Shown piece after piece: positions 10,607 through 22,858 of a stretch of 64,000 bases of DNA. The notes under the pieces are model-generated. The model made no database searches. It saw nothing but the letters and a program-made list of their open reading frames with translations, and was not told the DNA's origin. The translations under genes and the position numbers were made by a program. The stretch comes from Cyanoderma ruficeps (taxonomy: Eukaryota; Chordata; Aves; Passeriformes; Timaliidae), in NCBI GenBank assembly GCA_008694505.1, contig VZDJ01004378.1, positions 8,118,659 through 8,182,658 of the forward strand. The letters are read 5' to 3'. Within the stretch, counting starts at the first letter, position 1. Each line of letters opens with the position of its first letter.

Positions 10607-11048
10607 TGTAGTGGTTTGTCCCTGTTTCCCCCCTCCCCTCCTCTCTCCTAAACCCCCTAATGGTATAGCCTTGACCCTGGTGTCAATCACCCTGCTAAAG
10701 GTAAAAGATTCTGGGGATGAAACCCCTGATTTGCCCAGATAATTAGATGCCACCTACATCGTCTTTCTAATACACCTTTCTAACAATTGGTCCCTGGGCC
10801 TTTCCTGTCTGGAGACCTGCCCCTAGGTACTTAACCTGGGGGCAGAGGAATTTTCGCTCTCTTGCTTCTGGGCTCTGGGACCCTCTCTGCCTTCCACCTG
10901 CCCTTGAGAGGTTTCCTGGAGAAATAAACCATCCGAACCCAGTGAGAGCCGCTCTCTTTTCTCACAAGCTGCAACCACACTTCAGCTGAGATCCAGAACC
11001 TCCAAACCTCTGACCTATAGATTTCCCGGGGCCAGCTAGCCGGTAACA
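10607..11048 (+). mobile_element. ERV LTR, plus sense, no clear target duplication
   Basis: The start, TGTAGTGGTTTG, is the same terminal sequence that bounds the LTR at 12186. The interior has a pyrimidine-rich U3 start, a TACTTAA TATA-like box near 10829, an AATAAA signal at 10923-10928 and a C-rich U5-like end. The end is placed at CCGGTAACA, which pairs imperfectly with the start as a terminal inverted repeat. The 5 bp before (ATTTT) and after (GCAGC) differ, so either the element is truncated, it has lost a flank, or my right boundary is wrong. GC content is well above its surroundings. No internal coding region is seen. Confidence 0.65.
10923..10928 (+). terminator. LTR polyadenylation signal AATAAA
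   Basis: A canonical AATAAA lies about 95 bp after the TACTTAA box of the same LTR, a spacing usual for a short R region. It supports plus-sense orientation of the element. Confidence 0.5.
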
Positions 11049-12180
11049 GCAGCCCCCGATAAGGGAATCTCTATACCCATGTATCCAACAAGAAATATCA
11101 CATAATCGGTTAGAAAATAGGTAATTCTGGAGAGATACACTGTTTGATTCACCATATTTATTAAAAGGAAGATTTCTGTCCCAATATAACTAAAAAAATG
11201 GGCATACCATGTAATTTGTAATCATACATGGAGTAGTCTGTGTTAAGATTTGAGAGCAGAGAAAATAAAGAAAAAAGTGAGAGTTCTCACATTCTCTTAC
11301 AGCTTTAATGTAAGCTAAGTATTAAAAATTTTAGACATTAATTTATTGCTCCTTTCCTAAGGGCTTTTATGCCCTTTCTGTTACCTAATTGTCTCTGTCT
11401 AATTTATTTGAGGCTAACACACTTACATAGGGAAAAAATAACTCTTCCAAATTCCTCTAGCTTCTCAAAATGGTGATTTTGAACAATATTGCTGATCATT
11501 ATTTGTATCCTTCTGCAGGTAGATGTTGTCTAGAAGAAACGTTTTTGAACTCTTGTAGAAACTGCGTAGAAAAAGAATGAAAATTTTAAAAAAGTCACAA
11601 TGTCCCAGTGTTACAAATGCAAATGAGGGAAACCCACAGTGTAATTGCTGTCATTACACTGAAGATTTTGTGTAGTTAGGGCAACCATGTTCTCTGTTAT
11701 TTCTTTAAGAAGGTGGTTATTTTTCACTATTTAGCATTTTATTTCTTCACTTTCAAAGCTGCCACTGTGTCACATAAGAAATTTCATTTCTCATTACAAT
11801 TTCAGCATTAGTACACATTATGTGTCAACATACACAGTTAAATTAATGTCATGGTTTTTCAGCTGGATGTGAGGGGTCTTCATTCATATAAAGCACTATG
11901 TTAGACCAGGCTGTTGTACAACACATGTTTTCTCACACCTGAAAGTTCTTTACAGTGAAATCTGCTGCTGTTAGTGGAAAAGAACTACATTGTCATGATG
12001 TTCACCTGAAAAAAATGTACCCCAACATTATCACACATCCAACAACATTTCCATCCTTTCCATATGCTTAGATAAATAGTATGTTGAGTTGGAAGTGAGG
12101 TGAGGCCTTGTACCTGAAACTGCAAAGCATTTCACTTTTCAGTGAGTGAAACTTTGTAAATGTGGGAAGCCTCAAGATTA
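11049..12180. other. Non-coding AT-rich stretch between two LTRs
   Basis: No open frame of note and no gene signal is seen. There is no retroviral internal sequence, and the two flanking LTRs are in opposite orientations and only distantly alike, so they are not the ends of one provirus. Confidence 0.55.
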
Positions 12181-12237
12181 CTCACTGTAGTGGTTTGAAA
12201 ACAAACCAAGTGAGAGGCTCCAAGTCAGAAAATATAA

Positions 12238-12243
12238 TTTAAT
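12238..12243 (-). terminator. LTR polyadenylation signal variant (ATTAAA)
   Basis: TTTAAT on the + strand reads ATTAAA on the minus strand, positioned about 55 bp before the LTR 3' end. This is the expected place and supports the minus-sense call. Confidence 0.45.
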
Positions 12244-12440
12244 AAGAAGAAAGAAAAAAAAAGTAGAATAAAAATAAATCAAATAATACAAAAGACCACT
12301 GACAGAGTCAGAATACAACCTGATCCAGGTGATGGGAACAGTCCAGATGAGGTGGTCTTCCTGAAGCAGTGATCCTGTAGAAAGGTCTGGTAGCTCCAGT
12401 CCTCTGGGAAATCCAGTAGCCAAGAGCTGCTTAAATCCCA

Positions 12441-12450
12441 GATTATATCC
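12441..12450 (-). promoter_or_regulatory. LTR TATA-like box
   Basis: The minus strand reads GGATATAATC just downstream of the conserved GC-rich GGAGGAGCC motif. The related LTR at 3545-4242 has GGATAAAGC at the matching place. This is a likely core promoter position, probably inactive in an old solo LTR. Confidence 0.4.
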
Positions 12451-12722
12451 AGGTTAGAATGCCTGGCTCCTCCCCCCTGGGCGGAGCATCTCACAATGGG
12501 ATGATGAGTCATACAGAAGAGTCTTGATGGCCCATTAGCCAGAGATTGCTCCCGGAGGCAGTTATCTATGAGTCATACAGCAAGGATCTGGTGGGCCATT
12601 AACAGAAGATAGTCCAGGGGGAGGGGTCTGGGAAACACTGCTCCAACAGTTGGATTCAACAGTTCATGAAGGTGGTGATAGAATACTTTTGCATATTCTA
12701 TACTACAACCCAGGGCACTCAC

Positions 12723-15700
12723 AAACCTCAATACATTCATGTAAAAAATGCATTGACATCAGCGTATGAAAGATACCCTTTGTTCTCTCTACCTCTGTCC
12801 TAACTTTTGAATTCTCAAAATAGATTTATCTAATGATTTTTTAAGATGTGTATTTGATCTTATAAAATAATATAAAATGATTCTTACAAAATAATTTGAA
12901 GTCAGTAGCATCAATATTGCAGGTGAGTTTATGGAAATACACATGAAGCAGCAGTGACAGGAAAAGAGGAATTAAAGAAGATAACCATGTTGATGTTTAC
13001 TCAGAATAACAATATTTGTGGGTTTGCTAATGCTTCTTTAATTAGAAGTTTAGGATGTATGATAAAAAATTACAAACATATATGTGCATATACATGCACA
13101 CAGAAACTCATTCTGAAAAATGTCTACTGTTTTGGGTCCAGGTTCTCCTTTGTGTTTAATTCTGTTTTCATGTTTCAGTTTTTTGAAAGGTTTAGCTTTT
13201 ATTTTAAGCGGAATATTCACTTTGTTATCTGATTGTTAGTGATGTGGCTACTTTTTAATAATACATATTTACATGAAATATGTGGAAAGAATTTGACAGC
13301 AAAAAATTCCATTAATATCTCTATTATACAAATTATAAAAGTATCAGAACTTTGTACTTTATACAAATTATAAAAGTATCAGAACTTTGTACTTGTTATA
13401 TTTTATGTCCAGAAGAGAAAATAGAAAATTTTGAAACATAGAATTTTTGAGCTCCTTTAATGCAGTGGAGGTAGCCATGAAAGGCCTAAATGAATTTAAA
13501 TATGGGAGCACTTCAATTTTCAATTGCACCTGTAGAACTTGCCAATTCCTTGCTGTCATTTTGCATTGACACGTGGACAGTGTCAAGGTTCTCCCAAGGG
13601 TTTCTCCTAAAATGGAACAAGTGAAAATGCCAACCCTAACTTTTCTTATTGTCTGTATAAGCAGAAAGTTGCCTTCCTTTTATTGCTACTTGCATTCGAG
13701 ATCAGGACCAAATACCAGAACAGAGAGAGAACTGAGAGCAGGGAAAGAACTCTTAAAGATCTGAAATAATTCTGGAAAGTGTTCCAAGTATTGCATTTCA
13801 GGTTTTTAGGTTTGAAATCATTACACATGCATGTAACTACCTCATACTTTGTTTCACAGGCTGTTTCACAGCCAGGTCTCACAGGAGTGTTTTTTTACCT
13901 CTTGCTAGTGCCATAGCATCCGTTTACAAGATTCTCACAGTTGCAAACTTGACTGTTGTGTAACTGTTTTGGTGAAAAACATTAAGCCTACTCAGAGGGT
14001 TTTTCAGTCTATAAGACTTAATGACAGATTTCCAGTTCTTGACTATGTTTGACATTTTGTCTCCGAACAAATTTTAGACTAAGACCTATATTTTCAGTGT
14101 TCAGAACTCTTTTTACTTGGTGGAACCTGATTTTGAAAGTTATAAGAAAAAATACTGTTAGTCCATTTTAGTCTCATAAAAAGTTACAGTTTGGGTTCTG
14201 AAAATTATTTCAGTGTTTATAAAATTGGTGGCAGAGAGAGGGAAGAAGAAAAATAATCATTCTAAAACCCCTATAAGAATTCTATGGATTTATGAGTGAA
14301 AAAAAAAATTATGATCTTGAGTTTCAAGGTAATCAGACCAAAAAAAAGGACAGTTTCTGTCTTCATATAAATATCTTCAGTGATCACTTAAGCTGAAAGT
14401 CCTCCCTCTAGATTATTTCTCTATGAGTCACATGTAAATTCTTGGTCAGACTGTACTGAGTTTTCCTGGTCTTTTGCAGTAGATCATCTTGGCATACTCC
14501 TGGGCTCAATATCTACAAACAGTTTACTAAAGAGGGGAGTGAGATACTCCAAAAGTTTGACATGGATACATTTCTGGAGCTAGAGAGGAGCAGTATCTCT
14601 GCTCTGTGACACAGCCCTGCAATTCTGCCCCCTCTGTGCTGTGCGTATTCCTGTTCAAACAGCACCTGCACAGACATCTGTCCAAAAGCACTGAGGAACT
14701 TTGTACTGTGTGAAAATATGGCAACTTACCTTTTCAAGAGATGTTTGATCCAGCCTGAAACATTACCTCATAAACTGTACATTTTAAATAGAGCACCAAA
14801 AATAATACAGGGGAAAATCAACGTTTTGTTTCTTCTGATGCAGTTGAAAACAACTGTACGATTTTACCAGCATGAAACTTACTAAAGTTTAGAAGAAATT
14901 GAGAAGCAATTAGTTTAGTTAAAGAACCATAAAAATGTGCTGATACTAAATGTGAAGTGTTTAAATGAATGAATAGCAACACCTTTGCCACTTGAAGTCA
15001 GTATTTCACTACTCCCCAAAATTTTATTTTTGGGTCACAGATGGCAATGTTGTCAATTTTACGATTTTCATGAATTTCTAGTTTTTGAAGGTGAGATGTG
15101 GAAATCCACTCAAGCCTACAAAGAAATTGTCTAAAAAGATATTCAGAAAAATTGTGAACCAAAAAGGCCAGATATAACTGGTTGGCTTTTCTGTATATTT
15201 ATCTTTGAGAATCACTTTAACTGCTAAAGAACCGAAATGCTGATTAAGTAAGAGATTTCAGAAAATTACTGAAAGTCTCTAAAATGTGATTGCCCTACAG
15301 TGCCCATGCCCATTTCCAGGATAATAAATTGTTAAACACAGTGAAAGTGATGCATTAGAGAGTGTCAAAATTATCATTTGTTCCAGACAAGCTGGTAGTG
15401 AGTATGCATATGTTATTAGTATGTGGTCTGGTATAATCTGTGAAAATGACTTTGTGAGCACAGTCACAAAGGAGTCCATCCAGTAAAAAATCTAAGGGTG
15501 CTTTTTTTCTCTCTTCTGTGGATGACAAGGGCAAGTTCAGAATCATTTTAAAAAAATCCAAGAAAGAAAAGTCTTTTCATATTAGAAATAGTCCTAAGAG
15601 AAGATTCTCTTTTATTCTTAAGCAAGTTTTGCTATGCCCAAGAGCATTGTATGAAAATATTGAGCATGTAGCCAAATTAACCCCAAATTTAATGTTATTC

Positions 15701-18700
15701 ATAATAACAAATAATATAACAATATAACAATTACAATATCCGGTGCTAGATCAGAAAGCACAGACTTGTTTAATAGTGGATTCAATATCTTGGAGATTTA
15801 ATAAATTTACAGAAATATAAATATTATTACAACCCTTCTGTTATATTTCCACCACTTTATTATAGAGAAAGACATTGTTAATGCAAACTTAAAGCAATGG
15901 CTCAGTTTAGTAGGGCATTCAGTTGGAAAAAACCAAGGTTTCTTTTGCAACACCTTCTATTTAACTGAGGGAAAAAGGAGGAGGTAGAATGGTGAATGAC
16001 AGATTTGGGCAAAACTGTTATTGTGAATGATTTCTGTGCTTTAAAGAGTACCAAAACTATTAGAAAATTAGAAACTTGATAGGTCCAAAAGAGAAAGACC
16101 AAAAATTGTTGAAAATATAAAAATAGAACCATTTAAATACGGTTTGTTTTGAATTTAGCCAAATACATTTAAAAAGACTATACAGGCAAAAAAAAGTCAA
16201 AACTTTGCCTTGGACTGAATTAAGCACTTAATTGAAACTTTTTTTTACTTCCTGCCAGTGAGATAAAATACATTTTCTGTTTCAGATTGACCAGAAATTC
16301 ACTTTCTCATATTATTTTTTTTAATTTTAAATGCATATATTTAAATATACTTTTCTCCCCCATTCTTTTTACAAGGCAAATCACTTTGCCTGAGCTGATG
16401 ACACTGAACTCTTTAGGTCTGCTGTGTCCACTCTTGCAGCAGCACATTTAGGGCTGTTGACCTATGAGGAGGGGTTACATCAGAGATAAGCAAAAAACTG
16501 GATTGACCCCACTTTTAAGTTCTGCTGGGCTTGTCGTCACAGTTCTCTATGTTAACATCATTTAAATATCAGAGGGAAAAAAAGAGGGAAGAAGAACCAT
16601 TTTGATGGAGACCAAAGCAGCAGCACACATCTGCAGCAAGCAAGGAGGCCACAGGGATGAGGGGAGCAGCATCCAGTGCCAGTGAAATCTGCTAAGGGAG
16701 CAGTGCTGGGCCAGAGGTGCAACACAAGGCAGACAGCAGAGAGACTGGCTCCAAAAGGCTTGGGAGATGCTGATCTGCAAGAAGCAGCTGGAGGTGAGAT
16801 AACAGCTGCTCCGTGGCAGAGGGCAGATATCCATCAAAACTAACAAGTTACAGAACTAATTAAATTCCCAGTTGCTTTTAGGCAAATGAGTAACACCATT
16901 AATTAAGATGGCCCTTTTCCCATCTCCGCTGGTCAGAGGGCACTAGCTTTTTGTTTTGCATTCAGACTGCACTGTTAGAAACTATCTCCACTATCTCAGG
17001 AGGAAAATAAATGGTTTCAGAAAAGGAGTCTATGTCTGATGTGATAAACCATTATTTATATTTGGAGTGTTCAGAACTTCCTATGTACAAAGGATTCTGG
17101 TCTCAGCAATTCCACATAAACCTTAGCATTGTTATTTTAAAAAACAACCAACCAAACCACCCCCCTCTGCCCCACAAACCACAGCTGAAAAATAAAGGCA
17201 AACAGAAGAAATTAGGAGGGTTGCTTTCTGTTTAATTTTAAGTTACTGTTTTCCACATGGGCAAACAATGACAGCAACAAGGTCACAACCTCACAGAGCA
17301 AAACGTAATAACTCTTGGCTTATGGAGTTCTACTGCTATTTGGTTGCTTGAATTTGGCTCAAGGATAGTTGCATTTTTAGCTGCATAGTAGCACAATTTC
17401 AAGAGCGCTCACTGTGGGTGTTAGCCAGCAGCCTAGTTGTTCAAGCAGTAATCTGTGAACAGATTTTGAAGTTATTTCCTTCCAACTTCAGCTACAGGCT
17501 AACATGGAAACAAAACCCAGCTCTTCAGCTGATAGCTCTGGCAAGATCTATCAAAAGTAGAGCCCAGACCATTATTCTCAGGTTTTTCCCTACTGTGCAT
17601 TTTGCTGTTACATTGTTCCTAGTCTGAGTTAGCCATGGATATGCCTGGAAAAGGGGTTCCTGGGGAAGCAGGCATCAGCAGTGGCTGGTGCCTAATCCAG
17701 AGCAGGCAGCTTGTACACTGGTTCCTAGCAGAAACTTTCGCATTGTGCATGAGAGGAGGTACCCAACGAGTTTCAACAGGTACTTTAGCAGCTGGACAGT
17801 GCTAGAAAAGAAAAAGCTTTTTTGACTGCTTTGACTGCTCCCATGGATGTAGAAACTTAAATTCTTCCCAGTTTTGGTTGGGTTTACACAATTTATGTCT
17901 TCATCTGAGTCCTTACTCTAAATAAAGCAATGAGGTGGGTTTTGATGAAGTTTTTTAAACACTTGTAGAACTTGTACTAAAATACTACGGTATTTTGGTT
18001 TTGTTCCTTTTTGAGCTGAGGCCTCTCGAGAATTAATTTCCAAACCTTTTTATTAATTTTCTAATGTATTTTGTTTTGGACTAAGCTAGGAACTTGCCTA
18101 GGAACTACTCAGGGGATACACTCTGTATCCATGTAGAACAAACTGCATTTAAATATTTAATGCTGTACAATAGCATAAATGTGATAATGTCTTTCCCTCA
18201 GAGGTTTATTCCATAAAAATTAACAAATAAAACTAATCTATGCAGGATACTTTATTTTCTTATGCCAGAAATGTCAAAAATTGTTTTAACGATGAAATTT
18301 TACATTTCAGTCTAGCAGCCTATAGCTGGTTTCTGTTCAATATTTACAGTACGTGACAACACATGATTTATTTTTTCATAGATAATACTAATAGTACATC
18401 CATTAGGTTTATACAGAATTTAAGTATCTATAATGGGCATAAGCCCTACTGAAATTTATCTGATATTCTCTTTGGAGCAGATTACCCATGAATTTAGTCA
18501 GTTTCTTAATTTATCTTAATTTCTTGAGCTCCATCATGTCTTCACTTTACAAGTCACATATAGACTGTCAGCCCTTAAAAAGTTCTTTTGTTCATGATCA
18601 GTCGCAACAGGGTGATATAGCAGAATCAGAGGTTTAGAATAGAGGCAGCACACTTCAGGGACTTCCTGACTCCTGAAATTAATTTATTTTTTTCCCCTGA

Positions 18701-19946
18701 ATATTAAACAGTTTGAATTTAGTGCATTATGGGCATGCCACAAATCTCATCTTTTGTGGTGGGCTTGAAAGACAGGATTTTGTGAATTATGTAACATACT
18801 TTTATTTATTATTATCTTTCTTGCTTAGCTATTTTAAGATTATTTATTTATTTTTAAGAAGAGTTCAGAAATCTTTGTGTGTACTGCAATTTGAAAAGAT
18901 GGCAGAGTATCTTAGGAGTACAACAGAAACTGCAGATATTAGAAGCTTGTAGAAACTAAGGATATGAAACCAATTCATCTTATAGCCACTTTAATTCTAT
19001 GAAAATAAGCAGATGGATTCAGCTTAGGTGAAAGTGTAAGCCAAACTCAGTTTCTGTTGAAAACAAAATGCAATTTAATTACTTATTCTAGCTGATCTGC
19101 CAGTTTATCTTCATGATGCATAGACGTTGGAAATGCCAAGAAATTATATCATATCGATGTCAGTGTGAGGCTATTTACATCTACCTTGTGCTTTGGTTGC
19201 AGTGCAGGATACAAAAATATAGCATGCTCAAGGTTTGATGAGTAACACCTTTATTATGCCCATTGACTAGCACTAAATTAGAGCACAACACCCCTGGCAG
19301 GATACATGACAGCTGCATGAACATAAGATGAATTCCTTTCATCAGTATATTACAATTAATGGCATGTGAATTCATAAGGATCAACCACTTCTCATGCCCA
19401 AGATATTTATCAGCTATTTGGAGCGCAAAATGTACCAGCTCATCAAGGTACCCTTGGAATGAGTAGCAATTTTTAATAGGCTGGTAAGTGGCAGTTAGAA
19501 GAAGAGGTGACAAAGTCATTATCAAATATATGTTTGTCATCTTATTTGACACTTCCACAATGGCAAAGGTTTGACAAATACATTAAAATTGGTGTTTGAG
19601 ATGTTTGGGGATCCTGGGAAACTCCAGTGTCTTTTGTTCACTGCTGACACTTGTCCCTCATGACCCATTCAGTCAGTCAGGCCAAAAGACCAAGCTCAGT
19701 CTTTTTCTAGGCTTTATAAATAGGGCTTGGAGGCCTGACTGTATTTTTTACTCATATTTCCATGCTTCAAAATGCATAAATCTAAGCATTTCTGCAACAT
19801 CTGTTCTGATGGCAGCCAAGGATGTTAATAACAGATACCCAAAAGGCACCTCTTGGGAGATAAGAACTTTTTCCCTTTTAACTGAGGTAAGTTTTTTAGG
19901 TCTAGACTAATGAGGTGATGACCCACATTGCTAAGAACTTTAGAAG
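12723..19946. other. Non-coding stretch, no gene recognised
   Basis: No gene or dispersed repeat is confidently seen. A 35-bp tandem duplication lies at 13325-13394. A GC-richer patch at about 16600-16830 is unclassified. An A/C-rich run is present near 17140-17180. A 125-codon minus-strand frame (19181-19558) has no domain I recognise, and a frame this long is expected by chance in a window of this size. Confidence 0.5.
13325..13394. repeat. Perfect 35-bp tandem duplication
   Basis: The unit beginning TATACAAATTATAAAAGTAT occurs at 13325-13359 and again at 13360-13394 with no mismatch. Lack of divergence suggests a recent slippage or duplication event, or an assembly artefact. Confidence 0.9.
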
Positions 19947-20299
19947 TGTCATGCTATCCTCGTCTGAAAGGCCCTACACGGCACACAGCATCTAGGATTA
20001 ACCCTGAGGAGCTAAATCCAAGAATGTGCTCCATTTGCACTCACAAGCCAACAACCCCTGTCATCTTAGTTTAGGTGGAGAAAAAACCCCAGACGCATGT
20101 CCAAACAGGAGTGTTGCCTCAGTTTCTGCTTTTCTGTCTCTGTGCAGAACTTTCTCACGTAGCCTTCTTCTATAAACAAAGTTTATGCTTAGAATGTTTG
20201 CATTCTTCTCTGAGAGAAGAAATGATTGATGGTGATGTCCACCATCCAGGTTAAGAGGTGGCGACCTCTGTAGCCAATCTCTGGACCTCTGTACAAATG

Positions 20300-20305
20300 T
20301 ATAAA
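20300..20305 (+). promoter_or_regulatory. LTR TATA box
   Basis: TATAAA lies 20 bp before AATAAA inside the LTR. Such close spacing means the polyadenylation signal would sit at or near the transcript start in the 5' copy. It supports plus-sense orientation. Confidence 0.4.
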
Positions 20306-20319
20306 GTAGTTAAGTTGTA

Positions 20320-20325
20320 AATAAA
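20320..20325 (+). terminator. LTR polyadenylation signal AATAAA
   Basis: A canonical AATAAA within the sequence GTAAATAAAGTAG, about 90 bp before the proposed LTR end. Confidence 0.45.
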
Positions 20326-22662
20326 GTAGAAGAGTTTGTCCCCTCACTGCGATGCTTCTGGCCTGCTCTCTTTCTGTCCCTAAAGTGGGACACACCCAGC
20401 CTCGGCTAGCGACACAGGAGTCTAACACTAGCATGAATTGTGGCAATAACGGAAAAAGAAGATAACCCAGGTCTGGTAGCGCCTGCTGAGCCATTTTCAC
20501 AACTGACTGTGTGCAATCTAGGAATAATTCTCCTCTCCCAGTGGTATTTTTGACACATATTTTCTGACAGCTCTGTTTTATCAATCAGAATTACAAAGTA
20601 TTTACAAATGGGAGCATATACACTTTTGGAAACACAAACCTTGTTTCATCTGGGTTGAATTTTGGTTTATTAAGTTCTACTAATTGCATCATCCACATGT
20701 GCATTGACCAAGGCAAGACACCAGATTTTAATGTGTTTGGGATTAGACAAACACAGTAAGAAATAGATTTACTTCCAAATACTGTGAAGGCTAACTCTTT
20801 ATTCATATTGAAAGTTTCTGTAATGTGCAGAAAACTTAAAGGCTTGGAATGAACCTTTCTACATCCTAGAGAGTGTGCTGAGAGCTCCTTCTGTAAGCAG
20901 AGCAGTCAAAGCCAGGAGACTGAAGAGATGTCTGAAAGACAGGTTAACTCCCATAGACCAAATTGTTCTTGCTCATTTTCCACTAAAGGAGTGATGTCAA
21001 ATAGAGGATTTATCAAGAAAGATGGGGAAACTTAATCCAATCACAAAGCAATAATGGGTGAATATTGTTCTGCATTGCCTTTCCATTTATTAATGGCTGG
21101 TTCCAGCCTGATATCTAATAAAAAGTCTTCATTTCTACATTGAAAACTATATTTTAAATTATTTTAGTGCAATTAGTGTTTTCCAGTTTGTACTAAACTC
21201 TTTAATGCAGCAATAATAAGAAGAAAGAAAAATTTGTACCCCTACACAAATAAACTTTAAAAAAAACAAAGAATGATGAAAATTACAGATGTTTACTTAC
21301 CTTGCATAGAATTGCTACTCCTGAATGATATGGAATGAATCCATTCTAATCAACTTAATCCTGTTTAAAACTTCAGCACCTATTTGTGTTTATATTTGAT
21401 TAGCTGTGACTTGTCCAAGTGCTTTGACTTGCATCTAACTGGTTCAATTTCATCCTTTAATGGATTTGTGTATTGTGCTCATGTTATGTAAGATTTTGCC
21501 AGGCATTTGTTCATATTAAATACTCTGAATTCTCTTTTATGCACCCTCAGAGATATGATACTTTCAAAGACTCAAGGATGTATTCAGAGATCTGTTTCAA
21601 GAGCACCTTTTTCACAAATACACAAAGAATGAAATCTTAAAATGACTCCTCTAAAATCTTTCAGGCTGTCACTTAATATGCCCCTAGGGAGAATATCATG
21701 GCTCTAAAGACCATAAATAAACTTTTATTTCTTCTTCAGGAAAAATAATTGCCTTGTTTAGAATTGAACGAAGTGGCAGGAAATCAGCCAGTAATTTCTC
21801 ACAAAGGAGCACTCACTTTAATGCAATCAGGCTTAGAAAACAAAGAGGTTGCTTTTGGTTGTGAAATATTCACACTTGTGGCAGCACTGCATGTGGCTGT
21901 ACAAGCAATCCCATTTCAGGTATAAAAATGATAAAGTAAATCAAGCTTTAGGTCCCCTTAAAATATTGCTGTTGCAGTTTTCACTGCTTTGAAATAGAAT
22001 AAAAATAGAATGACTTCTTTCTGAATCTTTGATCTTTGTCTCCCAATGAATGACACTGCCTACCAAGAACATCTCATTTATTGCTGTGTATGGCTGAAGT
22101 TCTTGGCAAGTTTGAGGTAAATAAAAGTAACGCCCCTGCATTCTATCATTACTGTTCTCTGGAGCTTATCCTCTAAACTTCCATGTGTGTAATATTCCTC
22201 AACCTTCCATATAATGCTGGGAACTACATAAGCCTGTGAAAGCTATTGAATGGAATTTCAATTAAGCAAGCAGGATCAGCAAATAGTAAACTGACATCTG
22301 GAAAGGCTGGAAAACAGACTGGACTGGAAGATGGCAGGTTCTTATTCTTCTGTCTTTGCTTAGCAGTGCATGATGGAGCACTTCACACTTTAAAAGCTGT
22401 TTCTCTGGCAACTGAAAACCATAGTAGGTGGCAGATGTTGGTTTACTTCTGGTTAAGAAGATCACTGTTACTGGTAGGGCTTCCTTCAAACATAAATGAG
22501 TAGTATTTCTATTTTTATAAAACTGCTAAGGGACAAATGAAAAAGAAATACCTAGAGCAGGTGGACATGGAGGGCTAATGATGATTTCAACATCCTTTTC
22601 ATTTACAAATTTGAACTCAACATTCTTCAAAAGGGGCTGAGGAGATAAATCCATGTCACCAG

Positions 22663-22858
22663 ACTCTATATTATATATATTATATTGCTTATTCTATTAC
22701 ATCACATATACTATAGGTTATCAGTTATATTAATAAATTAGTTAATAATATCTATAATTTTCTAGTGGTACATGGTACTAGATATAAATATATAATCTAT
22801 TCTATATTACATCTCTATTTTATTATATTATAAAATAAGATATTTAATATATTATAAA
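22663..22858. repeat. AT-rich low-complexity patch
   Basis: The segment is almost entirely A and T, built from irregular TATAT, TTATA and ATTA runs without a fixed unit. It is probably a degenerate microsatellite and is prone to secondary structure. Confidence 0.7.

Larger units (their letters stand above)
12186..12717 (-). mobile_element. Solo LTR, ERVL-type, minus sense, with perfect 5-bp target duplication
   Basis: The + strand begins TGTAGTGGTTTG and ends CCCAGGGCA. It is flanked by CTCAC at 12181-12185 and CTCAC at 12718-12722, a perfect 5-bp duplication. On the minus strand the promoter side has a TATA-like GGATATAATC (12441-12450), and an ATTAAA signal (12238-12243) lies about 55 bp before the 3' end. 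It shares a block with the LTR at 3545-4242 (here about 12449-12506: CCTGGCTCC, GGCGGAGCAT, GGGATGATGA) and a similar start on the minus strand. Length is 532 bp. No internal region is present, so it is a solo LTR. Confidence 0.85.
19947..20414 (+). mobile_element. ERVK-like LTR, plus sense, degenerate 6-bp flanks
   Basis: The element starts TGTCATGC and ends TAGCGACA. TATAAA (20300-20305) and AATAAA (20320-20325) are close together, followed by a pyrimidine-rich stretch and a GC-richer end. The 6 bp on each side are TAGAAG (19941-19946) and CAGGAG (20415-20420), alike except for two transitions, so they may be an aged 6-bp duplication of the ERVK kind. An alternative end at 20427 (TCTAACA) was considered but gives poorer flanks. 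Length is about 468 bp. No internal coding region is seen. A 131-codon minus-strand frame across the right half (20189-20584) is incidental. Confidence 0.6.

Noticed and set aside
10607..12717. One provirus bounded by the LTRs at 10607 and 12186
   Set aside because: The LTRs are in opposite orientation and differ in sequence, and no retroviral internal sequence lies between them.
20189..20584. 131-codon minus-strand frame
   Set aside because: It runs antisense through the ERVK-like LTR and has no recognisable domain.
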